The translations under genes and the position numbers were made by a program. Shown one piece after another: positions 1 to 8,419 of a stretch of 64,000 nucleotides of DNA (the stretch's first letter is position 1; each line of letters begins with the position of its first letter). Where the stretch lies: the NCBI GenBank assembly GCA_947649645.1, contig CANSSP010000002.1, positions 1-64,000 on the forward strand. The letters run 5' to 3'. The notes beneath the pieces were generated by a model, which was not told the origin of the DNA, did no database searches, and was given only the letters and a program-made list of their open reading frames with translations. Source of the stretch: an uncultured Roseburia sp. (GTDB lineage Bacteria > Bacillota > Clostridia > Lachnospirales > Lachnospiraceae).

Positions 1-51
1 GAACACCAGCCTTCCAAGCTGGATACGTGGGTTCGATTCCCATCACCCGCT
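1..51 (+). tRNA. tRNA-Gly(TCC), 3' part
   Basis: The window opens inside a tRNA. An anticodon stem-loop with CTTCCAA in the loop gives anticodon TCC (glycine). It is followed by a T-arm with the invariant GGTTCGATTCC core and an acceptor 3' strand CACCCGC with discriminator T at 51. No CCA is encoded. The D-arm and 5' acceptor strand lie outside the window, so this is a truncated view, not a broken gene. Confidence 0.93.
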
Positions 52-95
52 TTTCTGCGGATTATCAGCCGTTTTTTAAAGTTCGTACAGTCGGG

Positions 96-131
96 GTGAT
101 AGAGACTTAAGAGTCTTATCACTCTTTTTTT
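96..131 (+). terminator. intrinsic terminator after tRNA-Gly
   Basis: The stem gtgatagagact / agtcttatcac has a TAAG loop and is followed by a run of T. It lies 45 nt after the tRNA and just before the next gene, so it probably ends the tRNA transcript. Confidence 0.75.
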
Positions 132-159
132 ATCAACACAAAACCAGGAGCAGAAAATT

Positions 160-807
160 ATGGAAAAGAAACCCGATTTCAAAGCAATGTCTGCAAAAAC
201 AAAAATATCGTACATATGGGACTACTATCGCTGGCACATCATCGCATCCATCGGCACAGTCGCCCTTATCGTCTCCGTGATCGTCCACTTCGTCACCTAT
301 AAAGAACCGGTCTTAAACATCATTATGATCAATTGTGCTAATCCATACAACGCAAACAGCGGTTTTGACGCGTTCCTCGCCGAGGAGGGCTATGAAAACG
401 ATCCGTCTCTGATCGCGCTGTCATCCAATCTTTATTTCTCCGATGATTCCGGCCCCATGTCGTCCATGCAGGCTTACCAGGCACTTGCCGCCATGATCGC
501 GGCCGGCGGGCAGGACCTCTTTTTCGGTACCGGAGAGATTTTCGACGCATATGCCGATCAGGGAACCTTTGCCGATCTCTCTGTTCTCCTTCCCGAGGAT
601 CTGTTAGACACCTGCGCGGACTCCCTGATCTATTCGACCAACGACGGAACAACGGAAGCATATCCCTGCGCCATCGAAATAACTGAGAATAAATGGCTCT
701 CTGAGAACAACTACTATTATGGCACATGCCGGCTTGGCATTCTTGCCGGTTACGCACATCCCGAAACGGCAGTACAATTTGTCAGATTCCTGCTGGCTGA
801 ATCCTAA
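160..807 (+). CDS. single-pass membrane protein of unknown function
   Basis: A 215-residue protein that I do not recognise as a named family. Residues 1-26 are polar and probably cytoplasmic (SAKTKISYIWDYYRWH). Residues 27-47 form one hydrophobic membrane helix, and the remaining ~165 residues would be extracytoplasmic. The ectodomain has several Gly/Ala/Asp-rich stretches and a C-terminal segment (HPETAVQFVRFLL) reminiscent of the end of extracellular solute-binding proteins, but the similarity is too weak to name. The start follows CAGGAGCAGAAAATT, a good ribosome binding site. It stands alone between the tRNA terminator and a convergent hydrolase gene. Confidence 0.75.
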   Translation: MEKKPDFKAMSAKTKISYIWDYYRWHIIASIGTVALIVSVIVHFVTYKEPVLNIIMINCANPYNANSGFDAFLAEEGYENDPSLIALSSNLYFSDDSGPMSSMQAYQALAAMIAAGGQDLFFGTGEIFDAYADQGTFADLSVLLPEDLLDTCADSLIYSTNDGTTEAYPCAIEITENKWLSENNYYYGTCRLGILAGYAHPETAVQFVRFLLAES

Positions 808-856
808 GCCTCCGGATCACGCTCCGTCTTCATATTTCCCGGCTCTTCCATAATTG

Positions 857-885
857 AAAAAAGAGGGGGATCACCCCTCCTTTCT
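857..885. terminator. bidirectional terminator between convergent genes
   Basis: GAGGGG/CCCCTC stem with loop GATCA. Read on the minus strand the stem is followed by TTTTTT, a good end for the NlpC/P60 gene. On the plus strand the tail is CTTTCTC, a weaker end for the upstream gene. Confidence 0.7.
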
Positions 886-898
886 CATTTCAATCCCT

Positions 899-2275
899 CT
901 ATAAGACACGCCGCACCGTCGAAATCGTGCGATATGTCGCATTTCCATAACAGATTCCTGTCGACGGCGTCGACGCATGGATAATCCTGCCGCCTCCCAC
1001 ATATATCCCCACATGTCCCGGATAACAGATCAGATCCCCCGGCTGTGCGTTGGCATAGCTGACGGCCTGTCCGCTCTGCTGCAGCGCATAAGAGCTGCGC
1101 GGAAGGGAAATTCCAAAGTGCTGGTACACCAGAGCCACAAAACCAGAGCAGTCCGTCCCGTCCGTAAGGCTGTTGCCTCCATACACATACGGATTTCCCA
1201 GAAAATTTGCGGCATATGCCACCACGTCATTTCCACTCACCCCGGTTCGAAAAGAAGGGTTCAGATTTCCATCTGTAAGCCCCGTTGAACTTCCGCCTCC
1301 GGTTCCTGTATTCCCTGTATTTCCACCTCCGGTTCCCGTATTTCCTGTATTTCCGCCTCCGGTTCCCGTATTTCCTCCCGCAGTGCCGCCTCCGGTCCCC
1401 GTATTTCCTGTATTTCCGCCTCCGGTACTCCCCCCGGCCCCTGTATTGTTATTTGCAGCTGCCTGATTTTTCTTTTTCTGCTCTTCTTCCCGCTTCTTTC
1501 TGGCCGCCTCTTCCTGCCGGATCCTCTCCTGTTCCGCCGCAATCACCTGATTCTGCTGGCGTATTGTCGAAGCGTATTGTCCTGCCAGTGAACGTGCATT
1601 GGTAAGCTGACGGTCAAAATCCGCAATCTCCGAGCGCTTCTGTGCAATCACCTGGTTGAGCGACTTCTCCTGCTCCTCATAACTTAGCTCCAGCTCTTCC
1701 ATCTCTGTCAGCTCATTTTCAAGACGCGCGGTAAGTTCCGTCACCTGCTGTACCGTATCCTGATAGGCGGTCAGAAGCTCCCTGTCATAGTCATACACCT
1801 CTGAGACATACTCCGCCCGGTTCAGAAACTCGGTGATGTCTTTCGACTCGATCAGAGCGGCCATAAAACTCTGATTTCCGTTTTCATACATGTACTGTAT
1901 CCGCAGCTTCATGGCCTCATACTGCGTCCGTTCTTCCTGCTCTGCGATCGCAAGATCCGTCTTTGCCTGATCTATCTCGACCTCCTTGTTGTCTATATCT
2001 TCCTGCAGAAGTGCCATATCGGTCAGAAGAGCCATAAGCTGATTATCATATGCCTTCATCTCTGTCCTGAGTCCGTTCTGCTCCTGCTCGATCCCCTGAA
2101 TCTGCCGGTTTACTTCGTTTAAATTTTCCTCCGCCTCGCTCTTTTTTTTCTGTGCGTCCTTCAGCGCAGAGGCCTGCGCAGAAGAAAAGCAGGCGAATCC
2201 GATCACTCCTGCCATGACAATGGCAATCATCCGCTTTCTCTCAACCGCTTTCTTCAATATGTATTCTGACTTCAT
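899..2275 (-). CDS. secreted NlpC/P60 peptidoglycan hydrolase with coiled-coil N-terminus
   Basis: A cell-wall DL-endopeptidase of the PcsB/CwlO type. After a signal peptide (MKSEYILKK...VIGFACFSSAQASA) comes about 220 residues of heptad-rich, Glu/Gln-rich coiled coil. Next is a low-complexity Gly/Thr/Asn linker made of GGGNTGNTGT-like repeats, and then a C-terminal NlpC/P60 domain with the catalytic Cys in DGTDCSGFV and His in PGHVGIYVG. The coiled coil in such proteins normally keeps the enzyme inactive until FtsEX or a similar partner releases it (family knowledge). The track ORF begins 10 codons earlier, but AAAGGAG sits 8 nt before ATG at 2275, so I prefer that start (458 aa). Confidence 0.9.
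   Translation of the reverse strand: MKSEYILKKAVERKRMIAIVMAGVIGFACFSSAQASALKDAQKKKSEAEENLNEVNRQIQGIEQEQNGLRTEMKAYDNQLMALLTDMALLQEDIDNKEVEIDQAKTDLAIAEQEERTQYEAMKLRIQYMYENGNQSFMAALIESKDITEFLNRAEYVSEVYDYDRELLTAYQDTVQQVTELTARLENELTEMEELELSYEEQEKSLNQVIAQKRSEIADFDRQLTNARSLAGQYASTIRQQNQVIAAEQERIRQEEAARKKREEEQKKKNQAAANNNTGAGGSTGGGNTGNTGTGGGTAGGNTGTGGGNTGNTGTGGGNTGNTGTGGGSSTGLTDGNLNPSFRTGVSGNDVVAYAANFLGNPYVYGGNSLTDGTDCSGFVALVYQHFGISLPRSSYALQQSGQAVSYANAQPGDLICYPGHVGIYVGGGRIIHASTPSTGICYGNATYRTISTVRRVL
1291..1430 (+). repeat. 30-bp tandem repeat encoding the Gly/Thr/Asn linker
   Basis: About four near-identical units of the form TTCCGCCTCCGGTTCCCGTA plus TTTCCTGTAT, one of them interrupted by an insertion. 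They lie inside the NlpC/P60 gene and encode its flexible linker. Such arrays often vary in copy number between strains. Confidence 0.8.
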
Positions 2276-2440
2276 CGGGCATGCTCCTTTTATCTTTTCC
2301 ATCACAGCACACCTATTTTAACATATATTTTAGAAATGAGGTGAACCTTTCAGCGATTTCACAAATACTTAATCTTTTGTTCGCCCTTTCCCGAAACGCA
2401 CCGTCCCCGGTTGAAAGCGGGCTCCGCCTGCTGCAATAAC

Positions 2441-2482
2441 AAAAAAACAGTCTCCCTCGCCGCCAGATGGCCACAAGGGAGA
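2441..2482 (-). terminator. terminator after sipL
   Basis: Minus-strand stem TCTCCCT/AGGGAGA with an inner GGCC/GGC pairing, followed by a run of seven T. Located 45 nt past the sipL stop. Confidence 0.75.
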
Positions 2483-2526
2483 TACCTTTTCATAAAATGA
2501 ATTTATTTCTTTCACCACATTTTCTG

Positions 2527-4086
2527 TCAGCTCACCTGTTTTACAATCAGAATCTTGGCTCCGGGCGCCAGCCTCTGATCCGTAAGCTGATTCGTCGCCA
2601 TGATATCCTGTATCGTCGTATGGTTTTCCTTTGCGATCGTCCACAAGTCGTCTCCGGCTTTTGCAATATAGCCGACAAGGCCGGGACGGTTTTTCAGTTC
2701 CTCCATATCGACCGGCTCTTCCGAGACTTCCTCGATATTTGAAACCGGGCATTCCTCAAACGCCATCAGATCCAGATGAACCACCGCTTTGATTTCAATA
2801 TGTTCCTGATCGAGCATGACGGCTGAAAGCTGTTCAATACCGCAGTCAAGCTCAATCCTCGTCCCCGCGGAAATATCGGGAACCTCAATCAGCTGGGAGA
2901 ATGGATAAATTTCCCGGATTGTTCCCACCGGCATCGTATCGTCCGTCGTTATGTAGAGCAGTTCCACCGTCATGGTACCTTCCGCCTGGACACCATTCTG
3001 TGTCGTCTCTTTTTTCTCCAGGCAGGCTGTTCCTTCACAGGCGCAGATCTGCAGAATCTTCTCCTGACTCTCCGGCAGCTCCATCTGCTCGTTCAGCCTG
3101 CATTTTGCAAAGTTTTTGATCAGCAGGCGGTCCAGTTTCCGCTCTCTGCGCACCGGAATCACATTTTTTCCGAGCGAGTAAATATCGCGGAGCAATTCCA
3201 GGCTCTCTTCTCTCCATACACGGATATCCATATCCAGGGCAATCTCCATGACCAGAATGCGCTCCTCGCCGTCGTAATCTGGTTTTACTTCCAGTTCCAT
3301 CGAGACGGGCGTGACGCGAATCCGGAAAATGCAGTCCTCCTCACCGGCCTCACAGTCCGTTCCGCAGGCGAGCGGTACCGTTGTCTCGTACCACTGCAGG
3401 CGCTGTCCTTCCTCCTCTTCGCTATAGAGTACCGATATCTGAATCTCCCCCGTGACTCCCGCCTTTCCCTCCTTCAGATAGCTCTCCACGTTCCTCAGCT
3501 CGATGCTTTTCCAGAGGATTTCCCGGACATTCGGCTTACTCGAGGGCAAAACAACCTCGCTCTTCTGGCGGCAGATATCTTTTGCCGCCACAAGCAGACG
3601 CAGAACATCCTGCCTGCCCACATTCTGCTCATATTCCTCCGCATCCTCCGCCTGCGCCGTCAGCTCCTCGTCAACTTCTTCCTCCGCCATTGCCTTTAAG
3701 ACGACGACGGCGCGTACGCTCAGTTTCCTGGAATTGATGACACCGATCGTGATGTCTTCAATATCTCCCGATGCCCTGACCGTCTCATACTCGGAAAGTC
3801 CGTCCATATTCAGTTTTTCCTGAAACGGAATTTCTCCGCGCAGGGAACTGATCTTTCCGTTTTCCTGATCACTTCGGTAGAGCACACGGAAAATAAGGCT
3901 TCCTTTTACCCAGACTGCCCCGCTCCCCGCCTTGACCTCGTCAAACCGGAGCTCTCCTTTTTCCTTTAACACCTTTACGATATCCGGCCGGTAATCTGGT
4001 ACGTTGTAATCGTCGTCCAGGGTAATCTGGCTGACAGCTGTACCTTTTTCCTGTTTTCTATGTATCTTCATTTTTTTCAGGTCCAA
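2527..4086 (-). CDS. sipL: SipL-like spore morphogenetic protein (SPOCS/DUF3794 + LysM)
   Basis: A 519-residue protein with the layout of Clostridioides difficile SipL, which binds SpoIVA and is needed for coat assembly around the forespore. The N-terminus (ITLDDDYNVPDYRPDIVKVL) is the typical opening of this family. Two or more SPOCS/DUF3794 domains follow through about residue 450. The last 45 residues are a LysM domain (AKAGDDLWTIAKENHTT), which in SipL carries the SpoIVA contact. The start is TTG at 4086, preceded by GGGGGT that is part of a long hairpin. An ATG five codons further in is an alternative with a weaker ribosome site. It is transcribed leftward after veg. Confidence 0.87.
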   Translation of the reverse strand: MDLKKMKIHRKQEKGTAVSQITLDDDYNVPDYRPDIVKVLKEKGELRFDEVKAGSGAVWVKGSLIFRVLYRSDQENGKISSLRGEIPFQEKLNMDGLSEYETVRASGDIEDITIGVINSRKLSVRAVVVLKAMAEEEVDEELTAQAEDAEEYEQNVGRQDVLRLLVAAKDICRQKSEVVLPSSKPNVREILWKSIELRNVESYLKEGKAGVTGEIQISVLYSEEEEGQRLQWYETTVPLACGTDCEAGEEDCIFRIRVTPVSMELEVKPDYDGEERILVMEIALDMDIRVWREESLELLRDIYSLGKNVIPVRRERKLDRLLIKNFAKCRLNEQMELPESQEKILQICACEGTACLEKKETTQNGVQAEGTMTVELLYITTDDTMPVGTIREIYPFSQLIEVPDISAGTRIELDCGIEQLSAVMLDQEHIEIKAVVHLDLMAFEECPVSNIEEVSEEPVDMEELKNRPGLVGYIAKAGDDLWTIAKENHTTIQDIMATNQLTDQRLAPGAKILIVKQVS

Positions 4087-4090
4087 AAAA

Positions 4091-4142
4091 ATACCCCCGT
4101 ATTCGAATCTTTATCACCATTTTATTCGAATACGGGGATTTT
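4091..4142. terminator. long hairpin between veg and sipL
   Basis: Perfect 14-bp inverted repeat CCCCGTATTCGAAT/ATTCGAATACGGGG with an A-run on one side and a T-run on the other, so it can act as a terminator in both directions. On the minus strand it follows veg, and its trailing T-run abuts the TTG start of sipL, so it may also mask the sipL ribosome binding site. Confidence 0.75.
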
Positions 4143-4191
4143 TATACCTGCGGTTTTCAGATAGTTCTGTGAAAAACGGCAATTCTTTTGT

Positions 4192-4434
4192 CTAGCAGAG
4201 CGTCATCCGGATGTCTCTGGTAATAATGTCCGAATAACTGAATGATAACAGCTGCGGCGGATTTTCCTCCCGCTTGTCATCAACTAAGATGGTAAAAACA
4301 CTGGGATATGCATTCTGGATAATTCCCTCCTGAATATCAAATTTATTCCGCCCTCTGTCGAGCTGTATCATAACCTTTCTGCCGCACTGCTGATGCACGG
4401 AAGCGCGAACTTTGCTGATGTCTGTCTGCTGCAT
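4192..4434 (-). CDS. veg: Veg family protein
   Basis: An 80-residue protein matching the Veg family over its whole length (typically 80-90 aa): SKVRASVHQQCGRKVMIQL, then a small beta-rich body ending in FSYSDIITRDI. In Bacillus subtilis Veg is abundant, strongly expressed and stimulates biofilm formation by acting against SinR; its molecular role here is not known. The start has an excellent GGGAGG site 7 nt upstream and a consensus sigma-A promoter about 60 nt upstream. Confidence 0.9.
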   Translation of the reverse strand: MQQTDISKVRASVHQQCGRKVMIQLDRGRNKFDIQEGIIQNAYPSVFTILVDDKREENPPQLLSFSYSDIITRDIRMTLC

Positions 4435-4491
4435 AGATCTACCTCCCGATCCGGCTTCATATCGTAATTCTCACCGGATTCATTCCGCTTC

Positions 4492-4520
4492 AGTATATCA
4501 TTGCGCTAAATTTGTGTCAA
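4492..4520 (-). promoter_or_regulatory. consensus sigma-A promoter of veg
   Basis: TTGACA at 4520..4515, 17-bp spacer, TATACT at 4497..4492 on the minus strand. Near-perfect, in line with the known strong expression of veg. Confidence 0.85.
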
Positions 4521-4578
4521 ACAGAAATATTTTCCTTTCGCAAATTTTAAGAATCTTTTTCACAAATTTTTTCTTTTT

Positions 4579-5004
4579 TTACTCAAATATTACATTTTCC
4601 TCCCGCTTCTCTGTCTTTATCACTATGTATGGATAACTTGGGCCTTTACAGGTATTTTCCCCCTTCCTCGGTCCGATCAGCTCCGTATCAAACACAACCG
4701 CGTTCGTTGTCAGATAACACTCCCGTATGCGGATACTGTACCCGCCGGTCTCCTGTTCCCCGTATCCACGGACGATATAAAGGCCGGATTCCGCCTCGTA
4801 AGTCATTTTAAAATCCGCTGCTTTCTTCTCTTCCAGTCTGGCCGCCAGCTCCTCTGGCAGCTCATTCTCCTCGACAATTACATACGGCAGGTCGCTGACT
4901 TTCGTCCCGTTCGTCTCCTTTATGCTGCACCCTCCGATGAAAATACAGATCGCCGCCGCCATTGCCAGCCATGTTTTCCTGCTCTTCCTCCGAAATCGTT
5001 CCAT
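4579..5004 (-). CDS. PrcB-type lipoprotein
   Basis: A lipoprotein precursor with basic N-terminus, hydrophobic core and lipobox IFIGGC around residue 27. The C-terminal part (GGYSIRIRECYLTTNAVVFD ... PSYPYIVIKT) has the pattern of the PrcB C-terminal domain, first seen in the Treponema dentilisin protease complex. No protease partner gene is visible nearby, so a protease role is not supported by context. The track starts at GTG 5016, but GGGGGT five bases before ATG at 5004 makes the shorter 141-residue form more likely. Confidence 0.75.
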   Translation of the reverse strand: MERFRRKSRKTWLAMAAAICIFIGGCSIKETNGTKVSDLPYVIVEENELPEELAARLEEKKAADFKMTYEAESGLYIVRGYGEQETGGYSIRIRECYLTTNAVVFDTELIGPRKGENTCKGPSYPYIVIKTEKREENVIFE

Positions 5005-5072
5005 TAATACCCCCACGATTGGCTTCTATCCTATTCTATGTGGAAAAAAGAAAAATATGACAAATCCCAATC

Positions 5073-5101
5073 TTGTTTTTCCATATATTTCTTTATATAA
5101 T
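5073..5101 (+). promoter_or_regulatory. putative promoter of plsC
   Basis: TTGTTT, 17-bp spacer, TATAAT, about 130 nt upstream of plsC. The -10 is perfect and the -35 half matches. Confidence 0.5.
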
Positions 5102-5231
5102 GATACCAGAGTCAGAAGATTAACAGCCGTCACAGATGTAAAATACTTTTGGCCTCAATACCATATAATAATAACAAAAAACTGGAAAGCGGGCTGCCAC
5201 GGATATTGCGCAGCTCCGGAAAGGACTTTTT

Positions 5232-5966
5232 ATGCTGCGCATCAGCCTCACTTTACTTTTTGTCTTCCTGTTCCTTATCATCAGCATTCCCATTCTCGGA
5301 ATCGAATGGGTTCTCGGAAAATTCAGCCGTCATTCCTCCGACCTGCGGCAGCTTCACATGGTACAATGGGCATTCCGCGTCGTGCTTTTTCTCTGTGGAA
5401 CAAAAGTCACCGTGATCGGTGAAGAACGTGTGCCAAAAGACGAACCCGTACTGTACGTCGGCAATCACAGAAGTTATTTTGACACCGTAATCACCTATGC
5501 GCGCTGTCCGCGTCTGACCGGCTACGTCGCCAAAAACAATATAAAAAATATCCCGCTTTTGTCCACGTGGATGAAACGGCTTCACTGCCTCTTTATCAAC
5601 CGTGAGGACATCAAAGAAGCCATGAAAACGATTCTGGCCGGAATTGACAATATTAAAAACGGAATTTCAATGTGCATCTTTCCGGAGGGAACCAGGAACC
5701 GGACCGATGAATCCATGCTGCCGTTTAAGGAAGGCAGCTTTAAGATGGCCGAGAAAACCGGGTGCGCCATTATCCCTATGGCGATCTCAAATTCCGCCGA
5801 GATTCTTGAAAACCATTTTCCCCGGGTAAAATCCGCGCATGTCATACTCGAATATGGAGAGCCGATTTATCCAAAGGAACTGGACAAAGAAGCAAAAAAA
5901 AGACTGGGAAGCTATTGCCAGGGTGTCATCCAGGAAATGCTGAACCGGAATCAGACGCTGGTCTGA
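5232..5966 (+). CDS. plsC: 1-acyl-sn-glycerol-3-phosphate acyltransferase
   Basis: A membrane-bound acyltransferase that converts lysophosphatidate to phosphatidate in phospholipid synthesis. A hydrophobic N-terminal anchor (about residues 1-25) is followed by the acyltransferase block I with the catalytic NHRSYFD (HX4D), a middle block with LFINRED, and block III FPEGTRNRTDE that binds the glycerol phosphate. Length (244 aa) is normal for the family. The ribosome site is GGAAAGGA 8 nt before the ATG. The gene stands alone on this strand, with a strong terminator after it. Confidence 0.92.
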   Translation: MLRISLTLLFVFLFLIISIPILGIEWVLGKFSRHSSDLRQLHMVQWAFRVVLFLCGTKVTVIGEERVPKDEPVLYVGNHRSYFDTVITYARCPRLTGYVAKNNIKNIPLLSTWMKRLHCLFINREDIKEAMKTILAGIDNIKNGISMCIFPEGTRNRTDESMLPFKEGSFKMAEKTGCAIIPMAISNSAEILENHFPRVKSAHVILEYGEPIYPKELDKEAKKRLGSYCQGVIQEMLNRNQTLV

Positions 5967-5969
5967 CAG

Positions 5970-6013
5970 ATATGGGGGCTGCCGTAATACCTTTTATACG
6001 GCAGCCCCCATAT
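5970..6013. terminator. bidirectional terminator
   Basis: Perfect 17-bp inverted repeat ATATGGGGGCTGCCGTA / TACGGCAGCCCCCATAT with a 10-nt loop. It lies between the convergent plsC and the lysozyme/InlB-repeat gene and can serve both. Confidence 0.85.
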
Positions 6014-6027
6014 GGTTCATTTCAGGT

Positions 6028-8403
6028 TCAGTTTTTCTCCCACTGTGCGTACAAAATCACAGATTCTCCGTTTTCCGCAGTCAGATTTTTCACGTTTGCC
6101 CGGTCTCCGTAATAGATGTCACCTCCGTCCGGCGCAGTATTCCAGCCGACAAACAGATATCCCTCACGTGCAAACACATTCCCGGGCAGCGTATATTCCT
6201 TGTCATATCTGCAGCCGCCCAGTTTTTTCATCGTTCCCTGCTGTGCACCGTTTCCGTCAAACACAATGGTATAATGATTTGCCTCCCACTTTGCGTACAG
6301 CTTATAGTTCTTTTTGCTCCCTTTTTTTATCTTTGTAATCTTATTCTGAAATTTTTTGTCGGTATACCATCCTTTAAATGTATATCCTTCCCGCTCCGGC
6401 GCCTTTAACGTGAACGTCTTCGTATTCTCATAATATGTCGACCTGTTTCCGTTCGACATAACGCCTCCGTTCAATTCATATTGAATAGAGTAAGATTTTC
6501 GTTTCCACTGGGCGTAAAGCGTAACGGTTTTGTTGTTTTTCGAAGACAGATTCTTGACCTTTGCCTTATTCCCGTACTCTTTTCCACTGCCGTCCGCTTT
6601 TGTATTCCATCCGGCAAATACATATCCGTTGCGTTTAAATTTGTTGGCCGGAAGTGTATATTTCTTTCCGTATCGGCAGACTGTCTCTGCCGGCATGCTC
6701 CCACTGTCCGCCTTATTTGCCTTATAAACAATTTTATATTGATTTACCTGCCACTTTGCATAAAGCGTCAGGTTGCCTGTGCTTCCCTTTGGAATCTGCG
6801 TCACTCTGTTACGGTAAGATTTTTCCCGGTACCACCCCAGGAACGTATAGCCGGTCCGCACCGGCGCCTTCAACGAGAATGTCTTCGTGTTCACCGTATA
6901 CTCTTCCCGGTTATCGTCCTGCATTGTACCGCCCATCAGCCGGTAATCAATTGTGTACGTCTGTCTCGCCCACTGGGCATAGAACGTAATCACCTTTCCG
7001 TCCTTCGCGGTGAGATTCTCCACGTTTTCCTTGTTGGAATAGTCTGCTCCGCTGCCGTCCGCCTTCGTATTCCATCCGGTGAACTTATAACCGGTGCGCT
7101 TAAATTTATTGGCTCCAAGCGTATAAATGCCGTCATACTCACAATTTTTCATTTCCGCCATGTTTCCGCTCGTCGCCTTATTGCCGTCAAACCGGATTGT
7201 GTAACAGATGGGGACCCATTTGGCATACAGTCTGATATTTCCCTTGCTGCCCCCCGGAATGGAGGTCACCTTAACCGTCATGGATTTGTTCTTATACCAC
7301 CCCTCAAACCGGTACCCCGTCCGGATCGGATTTTTCAGCACAATCGTTTTGTCTGAGCTGGCATAGCTGTCGGGATTATCCTCGTGATTCTCACCGCCGT
7401 TCATCACATATGTAATACTGTAATCATCCCCGACCGGAGCATCATCCACGTCATCCCCGGGTCCCGGATCTTCCCCGCTGTACATCGGCCAGTACGTGTC
7501 TCTTGCCAGGTTGCCCCTCGCCTCAAAATACACCGATGCACACCGCTCAAAATAACGCGCCCAGTTATATCCCGCCAGATACGCACCGGCCGCCGTATTT
7601 TCAACGTTCTTTACCATACTGCATGCCCGTCGTTCAGACGTCTCGAGTTCGTATTTCAGGTACTTTAACTGGCCATCCACCGTGCGGAAGTCATATCCTC
7701 TCTCATTACAATAGTCCTGCAAAGCCTCATAACGCGGACCATTCCACTGGCAGAGGCCGAAACTGATCAGACCGTTCGTGTCAATGACACTCGCCGTCGG
7801 ATTGAAACTGGACTCATTCTGAATATTGGCCAGCACGCCACATGCCGCAGCCATGTTAAATCCCATTTCATTCCGCATAAAGTTGTAAATCTTATTCTGC
7901 GTCTTTGTGGGTGTCCCAAACCGCATCGTGGAATCTCTTCCCAGAAATACGCCGATGTATGGCAGCTCCTTTACCTGCGCGCTCAATGCATACTGCAACT
8001 GGTCCCACTGCGGATTAAACTGATAATAAAAATAATTACTGCCGCTGTAATCTCCCACACATTCCCAGGAAACCGGAATCGACACCGGTTCCGGTTCCCC
8101 GTCCAGGTAAACCTGCAGCGAAGAAGGCATGCTGGCCAGCAACGTCTCAAGAGGCACCTTTTCCCTGACAGAAATGGAAGCTTCTGTCTTATCCAGCCGG
8201 ACAAAACCCGTAATTTTGTGCTGCGTTTTTGCCTCCCGGACCGCAAGGCCCGGGAGCTCATCCACAGATACTTTTTGCACACCGTCATTCCCCGACTGTC
8301 CCGCAGATACTGGCTGTACCCCCGTACTTCCGCCGACAAGCACCGCCGCGGCAAGCAGCCCGGCCAGAAAACGCTTTATGTCTCCTCTGTTTTTTCCTTT
8401 CAT
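6028..8403 (-). CDS. secreted phage-tail-lysozyme-like protein with six InlB B-type repeats
   Basis: A signal peptide (FLAGLLAAAVLVGGSTGVQPVSA) is followed by about 130 residues of unassigned sequence. A phage-tail-lysozyme-type domain follows (NKIYNFMRNEMGFNMAAACG, ANIQNESSFNP with the likely catalytic Glu, GLCQWNGPRYEAL). After a short acidic Pro/Asp linker come six beta-grasp repeats of the InlB B / Listeria-Bacteroides type, each ending YAKW or YAQW and carrying GWY or GWNT. They alternate between two subtypes, as if a pair had been triplicated. The protein (791 aa) has no visible anchor. The start at 8403 is chosen over 8466 because GAGGG lies 5 nt upstream. It begins 16 nt after the stop of the GH25 gene, so the two are one operon. 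Likely role: wall-degrading or surface adhesin-like protein. Confidence 0.85.
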   Translation of the reverse strand: MKGKNRGDIKRFLAGLLAAAVLVGGSTGVQPVSAGQSGNDGVQKVSVDELPGLAVREAKTQHKITGFVRLDKTEASISVREKVPLETLLASMPSSLQVYLDGEPEPVSIPVSWECVGDYSGSNYFYYQFNPQWDQLQYALSAQVKELPYIGVFLGRDSTMRFGTPTKTQNKIYNFMRNEMGFNMAAACGVLANIQNESSFNPTASVIDTNGLISFGLCQWNGPRYEALQDYCNERGYDFRTVDGQLKYLKYELETSERRACSMVKNVENTAAGAYLAGYNWARYFERCASVYFEARGNLARDTYWPMYSGEDPGPGDDVDDAPVGDDYSITYVMNGGENHEDNPDSYASSDKTIVLKNPIRTGYRFEGWYKNKSMTVKVTSIPGGSKGNIRLYAKWVPICYTIRFDGNKATSGNMAEMKNCEYDGIYTLGANKFKRTGYKFTGWNTKADGSGADYSNKENVENLTAKDGKVITFYAQWARQTYTIDYRLMGGTMQDDNREEYTVNTKTFSLKAPVRTGYTFLGWYREKSYRNRVTQIPKGSTGNLTLYAKWQVNQYKIVYKANKADSGSMPAETVCRYGKKYTLPANKFKRNGYVFAGWNTKADGSGKEYGNKAKVKNLSSKNNKTVTLYAQWKRKSYSIQYELNGGVMSNGNRSTYYENTKTFTLKAPEREGYTFKGWYTDKKFQNKITKIKKGSKKNYKLYAKWEANHYTIVFDGNGAQQGTMKKLGGCRYDKEYTLPGNVFAREGYLFVGWNTAPDGGDIYYGDRANVKNLTAENGESVILYAQWEKN

Positions 8404-8419
8404 TTTTCCCTCATCTCTT

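Noticed and set aside
1285-1440. Repeat array resembling a CRISPR locus
   Set aside because: The units are contiguous, without variable spacers, and encode a Gly/Thr/Asn linker in frame.
6481-7356. 291-codon plus-strand ORF
   Set aside because: Shadow of the InlB-repeat gene, no start signals and no recognisable protein.
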